A stretch of DNA of 36,511 nucleotides, from the NCBI GenBank assembly GCA_017449925.1, contig JAFSYO010000010.1, positions 1 to 36,511 of the forward strand, in the 5' to 3' direction. The first letter of the stretch is position 1. Every line of letters starts with the position of its first letter. The stretch is from Stomatobaculum sp. Its GTDB lineage: Bacteria > Bacillota_A > Clostridia > Lachnospirales > Lachnospiraceae. A model generated the notes under the pieces. It saw nothing but the letters and a program-made list of their open reading frames with translations. It searched no databases and had not been told where the DNA came from. Below, in pieces: positions 30,868 to 36,511 of this stretch. A program made the position numbers and the translations under genes.

Positions 30868-31347
30868 TTATTTATGATACGGCTGTCTGTTCCGTATCCT
30901 GTAGCTCCGGTACAACTGCTCCAGAAGAATGACGCGCATCATCTGATGCGGAAAAGTGAGGTCGGAAAAGCTGACTCTCCGGTCCGCTCTTTCCCTCACC
31001 TCCCGGGAGACTCCCAGGGATCCTCCGATAATGAACACCAGATCTCCCCTGCTTTCCGTCTCCCAGCGCTCATGGGCTGCGGAAAAAGCTTCGGAGTCGC
31101 AGCGGGTCCCGTGGATATCCAGCAGGACCACAAAGCTCCTGTCCTTGATCTTTTCCAGAAGGCGTTTCCCTTCCCTGGCCCGGATCTGTTCCTCCGCAGC
31201 TTCTGACGCCCTGTCCGGTGTCTTCTCGTCCCGGACCTCTGTGATATTCAGTTTGCAGTAGGCGGAAAGACGTTTTTCATATTCCCGGACAGCGTCCTTC
31301 CACCAGCTTTCCTTCAGACTGCCCACCGTCAGTATCGAAATGTTCAT
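30868..31347 (-). CDS. rlmH: 23S rRNA (pseudouridine1915-N3)-methyltransferase RlmH
   Basis: 159 residues, exact family length, starting MNISILTVGSLKESW. The SPOUT knot is clear: VVLLDIHGTRCDSEAF, FIIGGSLGVSREV, and the C-terminal LTFPHQMMRVILLEQLYRSYRI ending QPYHK. RlmH methylates pseudouridine 1915 of 23S rRNA in 70S ribosomes. Its ATG at 31347 overlaps the response-regulator stop (ATGA), so the two are translationally coupled; longer starts are out of family. Confidence 0.96.
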   Translation of the reverse strand: MNISILTVGSLKESWWKDAVREYEKRLSAYCKLNITEVRDEKTPDRASEAAEEQIRAREGKRLLEKIKDRSFVVLLDIHGTRCDSEAFSAAHERWETESRGDLVFIIGGSLGVSREVRERADRRVSFSDLTFPHQMMRVILLEQLYRSYRIRNRQPYHK

Positions 31348-32045
31348 TCTGAAGCCCTGAAGTAGTAGCCGACGCCCCACTTCGTGTGGACATAGCGGGG
31401 GGTGCTGGGAAGCGGTTCGATCTTCTCCCTGAGACGCCGCACATGAACGTCCACGGTGCGCACATCTCCCGCTTCCTGGGCTTTGCTGCCCCAGACCAGG
31501 GAGAGCAGGCGCTCCCTGCTGAATACCTTGTCGGGATTGGAGATCAGGAGTTCCAGAATGTCAAACTCCTTCGCCGTCAGATTGACTTCCTTATCGCCGA
31601 GGAACACCCTCCGTCCTTCCGTGTCCAGCTTCATGGCGCCGGCGGTGATCACCCGGGTCTCTTCTTTAATCCTCGCCTGGTTCTTCTGGTTCCTGCGGAG
31701 GATCGCCTTGATCCTGGCCTTCACTTCCAGGATATTAAAGGGCTTCGTGATGTAATCGTCCGCGCCGTACTCCAGCCCCAGGATCTTGTCCATATCGCCG
31801 GCCTTCGCGGTCAGCATGATGACAGGAGCCTCGGAAAACTCGCGGATCGCCTGGCAGACTTCAAATCCGTCGTGTTTCGGCAGCATCACGTCCAGGAGGA
31901 TCATATCGTACTCCGTCCTGCGGGCAGCCTCGATGGCCTCCTCCCCGTCATAGGCGCAGTCCACCTGCATGCCGTCCTGTTCCAGGCTGAACTTGATTCC
32001 TTTCACGATCAGCTTTTCGTCGTCCACTACAAGAACCTTTGTCAT
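31344..32045 (-). CDS. OmpR/PhoB-family response regulator without a neighbouring kinase
   Basis: 233 residues. Receiver domain: acidic pocket VVDDEKL (about 5-11), phosphoacceptor aspartate in MILLDVMLP (about D53), T in VIMLTAKA and K in DYITKPF. The winged-helix DNA-binding domain from about 135 (EVNLTAKEFDILELLISNPDKV, ending YVHTKWGVGYYFR) is typical of WalR/PhoB. No histidine kinase gene lies in the window; the next gene is rlmH with a 4-base overlap. Its partner must be elsewhere, or it may act as an orphan. GAGGAGAAGG precedes the start. A GGCCGG/CCGGCC hairpin (32062-32080) lies in its leader. Confidence 0.93.
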   Translation of the reverse strand: MTKVLVVDDEKLIVKGIKFSLEQDGMQVDCAYDGEEAIEAARRTEYDMILLDVMLPKHDGFEVCQAIREFSEAPVIMLTAKAGDMDKILGLEYGADDYITKPFNILEVKARIKAILRRNQKNQARIKEETRVITAGAMKLDTEGRRVFLGDKEVNLTAKEFDILELLISNPDKVFSRERLLSLVWGSKAQEAGDVRTVDVHVRRLREKIEPLPSTPRYVHTKWGVGYYFRASE

Positions 32046-32061
32046 ACCTTCTCCTCTTCAG

Positions 32062-32087
32062 GGCCGGTCTGTATCCGGCCGCTTTTT
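32062..32087 (+). terminator. Hairpin upstream of the response regulator
   Basis: GGCCGG (32062-32067) and CCGGCC (32075-32080) with a 7-base loop and GCTTTTTCC after it on the plus strand. It reads as a terminator only for plus-strand transcription, and no plus-strand gene lies there; on the minus strand it is an element in the response-regulator leader. Confidence 0.35.
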
Positions 32088-32114
32088 CCACCCTGTGCCT
32101 TTGCCCCGCATTTC

Positions 32115-32759
32115 TCAGACAGTGATCCTGTCCTTCACGCGCTCGTATGCTTTCTCCTTGATCCCGGGGACCTTCATCAGGTCTTCTGTCCGCCGGAATC
32201 TTCCGTTCCTTTCCCGGTACCGGATGATCTCTTCCGCTTTGCTTTCTCCGATTCCAGGAAGTGTCGTCAGCTGCGCTGTGTCCGCCGTGTTCAGGTTGAT
32301 CTTGCCATTTCCCTGCTGCCCTCCGGCGGAGGCTGTGTTTTTCTCCGAGATGACGATCATCATCCCGTCCTCCAGATATTCCGCCAGGTTTGCCGACGCC
32401 TGTTCCGCGTCTTCCGTGAAGCCGCCGGCCGCCTCCAGGGCGTCCGCCCCCCGGCTTCCCGCCAGAAGGGTGTAGACTCCGGGCTGATTCACGGCGCCGC
32501 AGATATAAACACAGACAAGCCGTGGAGGCGTCTCTTCCTCCGGGGATGTCTTTTCCTCCGGGGCCGCCGCGCTGCCGGAAGTGCTTTCCGTTTCCTCCGT
32601 CAGACGGAGCACGGCCTCTTTCTTTACATCTCCCTGCCGCAGCACGGCCTCCTTCTTCACATCGCTCTGCCGCAGCCCGCACCCAGTCATTCCCAGCACA
32701 AGAACCGCAGCTCCTGCGAGTGCGGTCAGTATCTTTCCGTTCCAGTCTTTCTTTTTCAT
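32115..32759 (-). CDS. ComEA-like helix-hairpin-helix DNA-binding lipoprotein
   Basis: 214 residues. An N-terminal lipoprotein signal (KILTALAGAAVLVLGMTGCG, lipobox LGMTGC with Cys about 27) replaces the usual TM anchor. Then two copies of an 11-residue repeat (LRQSDVKKEAV, LRQGDVKKEAV) and a Pro/Glu/Ser linker. The SLBB domain reads VCVYICGAVNQPGVYTLLAG (about 81-100). The C-terminal HhH pair (KINLNTADTAQLTTLPGIGESKAEEI, DLMKVPGIKEKAYERV) binds double-stranded DNA. ComEA receives DNA at the outer face for competence-type uptake. No comEC/comEB is nearby; DNA repair or surface DNA binding are alternatives. Confidence 0.87.
   Translation of the reverse strand: MKKKDWNGKILTALAGAAVLVLGMTGCGLRQSDVKKEAVLRQGDVKKEAVLRLTEETESTSGSAAAPEEKTSPEEETPPRLVCVYICGAVNQPGVYTLLAGSRGADALEAAGGFTEDAEQASANLAEYLEDGMMIVISEKNTASAGGQQGNGKINLNTADTAQLTTLPGIGESKAEEIIRYRERNGRFRRTEDLMKVPGIKEKAYERVKDRITV
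32605..32676 (-). repeat. 33-bp tandem duplication in the comEA-like gene
   Basis: Units 32605-32637 and 32638-32670, plus six bases of a third, encode the 11-residue repeat just after the lipobox cysteine. Differences are mostly silent. Confidence 0.8.
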
Positions 32760-32798
32760 TTCCGCCTTCCTTCCGGAAGACGGCGGGCCTGCCTTATT

Positions 32799-32827
32799 AT
32801 TTTATACGAAACCGTGTAAGAACACAA
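32799..32827 (-). promoter_or_regulatory. Promoter of the comEA-like gene
   Basis: Minus-strand TTGTGT (32822-32827), 17 bases, TAAAAT (32799-32804). The -10 area also reads TATAAA one step away. Confidence 0.5.
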
Positions 32828-32888
32828 TGGGGCTGTCGCACTGCGGCGGCAACTCTCTTTAAAGTAAAAAGTACTACCTGTGTGCCGG

Positions 32889-33108
32889 CGACATATGCAA
32901 TTAAATAATAATGGTTTTGTGTATGATAAAAGTTAAGGTGAATGAGGGTATCATGGAAGATCTTCTGCTTTATTATTCGTTCAACGACATATACAATCAT
33001 AAAATATTTCATTTTCATATGTCAGGAACCAGATAGAAAGCGACTTTCAAATAAAAATCGGTTGACTGTGACATACACAAAGAACTTTTTCCTGCGTTTC
33101 ATATGTCA
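32889..33108 (+). repeat. Intergenic three-palindrome element, copy 2
   Basis: A 220-bp block on the plus strand with the same plan as copy 1: 40-bp units at 32889-32928, 32985-33024 and 33069-33108 framed by YGACATA and TATGTCA (first right arm TATGATA), spacers 56 and 44 bases. GAGGGTATCATGGAAG (32944-32959) matches copy 1 exactly. Downstream the homology runs without gaps into ATTCCCCCAGGGGGTAT (33132-33148). Base composition is much more AT-rich than the flanking genes. Arms are kept although the unit interiors have diverged, which favours a function in the arms. The stretch 32828-32888 before it shows nothing I recognise. Confidence 0.85.
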
Positions 33109-33165
33109 GAGAAATGAGATTTCAGCAAATTATTCCCCCAGGGGGTATGCCGGAATCAGAACTTA

Positions 33166-33228
33166 CCGGGACTTACAGGGATTGCCGGGATTGTTAGTAA
33201 AACTTTCCGGGATTGTTCGTAAAAAAGA
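33166..33228 (+). repeat. CCGGGATTG direct repeats
   Basis: Two 22-bp units (33185-33206 and 33207-33228) share CCGGGATTGTT and GTAAAA; a shorter related unit (33166-33184) precedes them. They follow copy 2 of the element. A single related sequence, GCCGGGAATGATTATAAAA, follows copy 1. Confidence 0.75.
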
Positions 33229-33265
33229 AAAGGCCGACGCACTTAAACTGCTTAGTGCGTCAGCC
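33218..33265 (-). terminator. Terminator of argB-argD
   Basis: GACGCACT (33236-33243) and AGTGCGTC (33254-33261), with GGC/GCC flanking pairs, form the stem; the minus-strand tail reads TTTTCTTTTTT. Confidence 0.85.
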
Positions 33266-33289
33266 CCATTCCAAGTAAAGTTATGCTCG

Positions 33290-34498
33290 TCAGTCCAGTG
33301 CAGCCATCGCCTTTTTCAGGCGTTCGATCGCATCGTCCACGTCCTTTTCCGTGACGACCAGCGGAGGAATGATGCGGAGGATGTTGGTGCCTGCATTGAT
33401 CAGTACCATGTGCTGTTCTAAAAGAGCATTGTTGATAAGCGGGTTTACGGGAACGTCAAACTCAATGCCGAGCATCATGCCCTTTCCGCGGATGTCCACG
33501 ATGTGCGTCGTCACACCCTTCAGTTCCTCCAGCTTGTTCCTGAGGTATGCGCCGATCTTCCGCACGTGGTCCAGGATATGGTCTTTCTCAAAGATCGTGA
33601 GGACCGCGTCCGCAGCTGCGCAAACCAGCGGGTTTCCGCCGTAAGTGGTGCCGTGGTCTCCGGGCACCAGGGAGGTATTCGCCTTGCCGGAGGTCAAGAA
33701 CGCGCCGATGGGGACGCCGTTGCCCAGCGCCTTCGCAACAGTCAGCACGTCCGGTTTGACTCCGCTGTGCTGCCACGCGAAATACTCTCCGGTGCGCCCC
33801 ATACCACACTGGATCTCGTCGAAGATGAGGATCAGGTCGTTCTGATCCGCAAGCTCCCTGAGTCCCTTCAGGAATTCATCCGTTCCGGGGAAGATGCCGC
33901 CTTCGCCCTGAATGGGTTCCACAATGATGCCGCAGGTCTTTTCGTTCACCAGGGCTTTTACGGAATCCAGGTCATTGAAGGTCGCAAATTTAATGCCGGG
34001 GATCAGAGGCTCAAAAGGCGCCCGGTAAGCTTCTTTTCCTGTTATGGAAAGCGCTCCCATGCTCCGGCCGTGGAAGGAATGATCCATGGCGATGATCTCG
34101 TAGGCACGGCTGTCTTTATTTTTGTTGTAAGCGTAACGGCGGGCGATCTTCAGGGCGCCTTCCACTGCTTCCGTTCCGGAGTTCGTAAAGAACACCTTGT
34201 CCATCCGGCTTGCTTTCAGGAGCTTTTCTCCCGCGCTGATCGCCGGCGGATTGTAGAAATAGTTGGAAATGTGCTGGAATTTGTCCACCTGGGCCTTCAC
34301 TGCCTCGTCATAACCCGGGTAGTGATAGCCGAGGGCGTTCACTGCGATACCGGCGAAGAAATCCAGATACTCCGTTCCGTCCGTGTCATAGAGATGAACG
34401 CCGTCTCCGCGCTCAAACACTACCTGGTAGCGGTTGTAGGCCTTGTACAGTATCTGCTCGGCCGTGCTGATGGTCTGTTTCATGTTTTCGGAACTCAT
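33290..34498 (-). CDS. argD: Acetylornithine aminotransferase
   Basis: 402 residues, class III PLP aminotransferase. The family pieces are [67 protein letters not shown], and the PLP lysine in [14 protein letters not shown]. It converts N-acetylglutamate-5-semialdehyde to N-acetylornithine in arginine synthesis. The start overlaps the argB stop (ATGA), so the two are coupled. ArgD and ornithine or succinyl-ornithine aminotransferases are close, but the argB neighbour settles it. Confidence 0.94.
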   Translation of the reverse strand: MSSENMKQTISTAEQILYKAYNRYQVVFERGDGVHLYDTDGTEYLDFFAGIAVNALGYHYPGYDEAVKAQVDKFQHISNYFYNPPAISAGEKLLKASRMDKVFFTNSGTEAVEGALKIARRYAYNKNKDSRAYEIIAMDHSFHGRSMGALSITGKEAYRAPFEPLIPGIKFATFNDLDSVKALVNEKTCGIIVEPIQGEGGIFPGTDEFLKGLRELADQNDLILIFDEIQCGMGRTGEYFAWQHSGVKPDVLTVAKALGNGVPIGAFLTSGKANTSLVPGDHGTTYGGNPLVCAAADAVLTIFEKDHILDHVRKIGAYLRNKLEELKGVTTHIVDIRGKGMMLGIEFDVPVNPLINNALLEQHMVLINAGTNILRIIPPLVVTEKDVDDAIERLKKAMAALD

Positions 34499-35385
34499 TT
34501 GTTGAACGCCTCCTCTCCGTCTTTCCGGATCGCGGTGCCGATGCCCTTGTTGGTAAAGATCTCAAGAAGCAGGCAATGGGGTGTGCGGCCGTCCAGGATG
34601 TGGACGCGGGAAACACCGTTCTCAATAGCATTGACACAGTTCGCAAGCTTCGGGATCATGCCGCCGCCGGCCTTGCCGCTGGAGATGAATTCCTTCGCTT
34701 CCGATACTGTCATTTCGGAAATCAGGGACTCCTTGTCCTCAAAGTCGCGGTAAACGCCTTCCACATCCGTCATGAACGCAAGCTTCTCCGCTTTCAGGGC
34801 GGAAGCCACTGCGCAGCCGGCATCGTCCGCATTCAGGTTGTAGCTCTCGAAACATTCGTTGAAGGAAATGGGGCTGACCACCGGCAGGTAATCCTTCTCC
34901 AGAAGGTCAAAGATGATCTTCGGGTTCACTTCCTGGATGGCGCCGACATATCCGTAGTCGATCCCGTCGATCAGCTGCTTTTCCACGCGGATCAGTCCGC
35001 CGTCCTTTCCGCTGATGCCGCAGGCCTTCACGCCCAGGGCATTCACCAGGGAAACCAGGTCCTTGTTCACCTTGTTGAGGACCATCTCGACGATCTCCAT
35101 GGTCTCGGCGTCCGTCACTCTTCTTCCGTTGATGAAGTTCGGCTCCTTGCCGACCTTTTTCAGCCAGGAATTGATCTCTTTGCCGCCGCCGTGCACGATC
35201 ACCGGCTTAAAGCCGACCAGCTTTAAAAGCACCACGTCCTGAATGACCAGTTTTCTGAGCTCCGGATCCGTCATGGCCGCTCCGCCGTACTTCACGACGA
35301 TGATCTTTCTGTTAAAGCGCTGAATGTAGGGGAGCGCCTCGACCAGGGTAGCTGCCTTCTGTAAAATGATGGGATCTGTAGCCAT
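34495..35385 (-). CDS. argB: N-acetylglutamate kinase
   Basis: 296 residues from the ATG at 35385, placed by AAGGAG 8 bases upstream; the longer frame runs through the leader. [11 protein letters not shown] (about 30-40), [38 protein letters not shown] and [12 protein letters not shown] are the amino-acid-kinase signatures. The N-terminal helix ([18 protein letters not shown]) is the one that mediates hexamer formation and arginine feedback inhibition in related enzymes. It phosphorylates N-acetylglutamate in the cytoplasm. Promoter and ArgR-like boxes lie upstream. Confidence 0.96.
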   Translation of the reverse strand: MATDPIILQKAATLVEALPYIQRFNRKIIVVKYGGAAMTDPELRKLVIQDVVLLKLVGFKPVIVHGGGKEINSWLKKVGKEPNFINGRRVTDAETMEIVEMVLNKVNKDLVSLVNALGVKACGISGKDGGLIRVEKQLIDGIDYGYVGAIQEVNPKIIFDLLEKDYLPVVSPISFNECFESYNLNADDAGCAVASALKAEKLAFMTDVEGVYRDFEDKESLISEMTVSEAKEFISSGKAGGGMIPKLANCVNAIENGVSRVHILDGRTPHCLLLEIFTNKGIGTAIRKDGEEAFNK

Positions 35386-35485
35386 AATCTTTCTCCTTGT
35401 CTTATCTTTTTCTCCGGAAACAGCGACTTTTCTGTCCGCAGCTGTCCCCGGGCTGATATTCTTTCCCAGTTCACATTGTTTAATA

Positions 35486-35514
35486 ATAATACATGAATCT
35501 GCGATTTTATGCAA
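35486..35514 (-). promoter_or_regulatory. Promoter of argB-argD
   Basis: Minus-strand TTGCAT (35509-35514), 17 bases, TATTAT (35486-35491). An ArgR-like half (TGCATAAAA) overlaps the -35 and GATTCATG the spacer. The leader of about 90 bases (35386-35478) has no fold I recognise. Confidence 0.7.
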
Positions 35515-35545
35515 CCGTTTTTGAAAGTTCAGCCGCCATGCGGCT

Positions 35546-35586
35546 TCATGCATAGATATTGCATAAATATCCATATTTTATGCATA
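35546..35586. promoter_or_regulatory. Cluster of ArgR-like operator boxes
   Basis: TGCATAGATATTGCA (35549-35563), TGCATAAATATCCA (35560-35573) and ATATTTTATGCATA follow one another. Each is close to the ArgR box, a 14-18-bp palindrome of the type TGAATAATTATTCA. The cluster lies between the divergent argB and argG promoters, so arginine-bound ArgR could repress both. Confidence 0.6.
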
Positions 35587-35618
35587 CGGCTTTTTGTCGC
35601 GCCCGTCCTTCAAAACGC

Positions 35619-35647
35619 TTGATTTTGAAAAGCCGGAGATGTATATT
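35619..35647 (+). promoter_or_regulatory. Promoter of argG
   Basis: TTGATT (35619-35624), 17 bases, TATATT (35642-35647), about 80 bases before the argG ATG. TGAATTAATGCA downstream resembles another ArgR half-site pair but is too short for a standard box. Confidence 0.6.
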
Positions 35648-35729
35648 TATAAACAAATTGAATTAATGCAGCCCGTCTCAGGGGGTGCTGATTCATTACA
35701 CCAAATAATAAAGAAAAAGGGGTTACATC

Positions 35730-36511
35730 ATGAAAAAGGAAAAAGTTGTTCTCGCGTACTCCGGCGGTCTTGACACCACCGCCATCATCCCGTGGCTGAA
35801 GGAGAACTTCGACTACGATGTAGTCTGCTGCTGCATCGACTGCGGTCAGGGAAACGAGCTTGATAACCTGGACCAGCGGGCAAAGCTTTCCGGCGCCTCC
35901 AAGCTGTACGTCCTGGATGTCAACGATGAGTTCGCCGAAGAATATATTATGCCCTGCGTCAAAGCCGGCGCGGTGTACGAAAACAAGTACCTGCTGGGCA
36001 CCAGCATGGCGCGGCCCCTGATCGCGAAGAAGCTGGTGGAGATCGCCCGGAAGGAAAAAGCCACCGCTGTCTGCCACGGCGCCACCGGAAAGGGCAATGA
36101 CCAGATCCGCTTCGAGCTGGGCATCAAGGCCCTGGCTCCTGACCTGAAGATCATCGCTCCCTGGCGTATGACCGACATCTGGCCCTTCCAGTCCCGCCAG
36201 GACGAGATCGATTACTGCGTCTCCAAGGGCATCAACCTTCCCTTTGATGCTTCCCACAGCTACAGCCGCGACCGCAACCTCTGGCACATCTCCCACGAAG
36301 GTCTGGAGCTGGAGGATCCGGCCCAGGAGCCGAATTACGATGACCTCCTGGTCCTCAGCGTGACGCCGCAGAAGGCCCCTGACGAGGCGACGGAAGTCAC
36401 CATGACCTTTGAGAAGGGCATCCCCACCAGCATCAACGACCAGAAAATGCCCGTGGCCGACATCATCCGCGTCCTGAACCGTCTGGGCGGCGAGAACGGC
36501 ATCGGCATCGT
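35730..36511 (+). CDS. argG: Argininosuccinate synthase, N-terminal part
   Basis: Partial, 260 codons, running off the right edge. KVVLAYSGGLDTTAIIPWL (about 5-23) is the ATP pyrophosphatase P-loop SGGLDT. GQGNELDNLDQRAKLSGA, LLGTSMARPLIAKKLVEIA, CHGATGKGNDQIRFE and YSRDRNLWHISHEG are all typical. It joins citrulline and aspartate to argininosuccinate, using ATP. AAGGGG lies before the ATG. The full protein is about 400 residues. It diverges from argB around the ArgR-like boxes. Confidence 0.96.
   Translation, partial: MKKEKVVLAYSGGLDTTAIIPWLKENFDYDVVCCCIDCGQGNELDNLDQRAKLSGASKLYVLDVNDEFAEEYIMPCVKAGAVYENKYLLGTSMARPLIAKKLVEIARKEKATAVCHGATGKGNDQIRFELGIKALAPDLKIIAPWRMTDIWPFQSRQDEIDYCVSKGINLPFDASHSYSRDRNLWHISHEGLELEDPAQEPNYDDLLVLSVTPQKAPDEATEVTMTFEKGIPTSINDQKMPVADIIRVLNRLGGENGIGI

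Noticed and set aside
32889..33108. Integron attC site
   Set aside because: The arms are TGACATA/TATGTCA, not GTTRRRY/RYYYAAC, and no integrase or cassette array is present.
32942..33421. 159-codon plus-strand reading frame
   Set aside because: It crosses the three-palindrome element, the repeats and the argD terminator and has no ribosome binding site or familiar domain.

Overview
The window is a gene-dense, GC-rich stretch of chromosome that fits a Clostridia genome, most likely Lachnospiraceae. The evidence is NfnAB-type electron bifurcation, a DUF6465 protein, a DUF5662 protein, YerC, Asp23/Gls24, RlmCD, a Firmicutes-type 6S RNA, AGGAGG-type ribosome binding sites and sigma-A promoters with 17-bp spacers. 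No prophage, insertion sequence, CRISPR array, tRNA or rRNA was seen. Most genes lie on the minus strand.

Layout. 1-581: 5' part of pckA (minus). 683-9129: a long minus-strand gene train read as ruvA-ruvB-zapA-U32 peptidase-small ORF-nudix-ThyX-like-folA-nfnA-nfnB, with overlaps or very short gaps. It links Holliday-junction resolution, division, RNA modification, thymidylate/folate metabolism and ferredoxin/NADP redox balance. 9241-11285: a YprB-like nuclease, a cold-shock gene and a DUF5662 gene. 11302-14807: hslO, a methyltransferase, a SEC-C protein and an AI-2E-type exporter. 14836-15150: 6S RNA. 15206-18107: acetyltransferase, HAD phosphatase and putP. 18235-21450: a HerA-like ATPase, a DUF6465 protein and xpt. 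21476-26143: rlmCD, an acidic membrane protein, pcrA and yerC. 26333-27766: a membrane-anchored polysaccharide deacetylase. 28259-32759: two tandem CobW GTPases (one with a very long His/Asp/Glu tract), asp23, rlmH, an orphan response regulator and a ComEA-like lipoprotein. 33290-36511: argD-argB diverging from argG around a cluster of ArgR-like boxes.

The most unusual feature is a pair of AT-rich intergenic elements, at 27974-28193 (minus orientation) and 32889-33108 (plus orientation). Each is exactly 220 bp. Each holds three 40-bp units framed by TGACATA...TATGTCA arms, with the same 56- and 44-bp spacers. Homology continues without a gap for about 40 bp past the 3' side, into a C5/G5 palindrome. 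The two copies lie in inverted orientation around the 4.7-kb block that carries the CobW, asp23, rlmH, response-regulator and comEA genes. I do not recognise this element from any described family. Everything here was read by eye; no database search was run.
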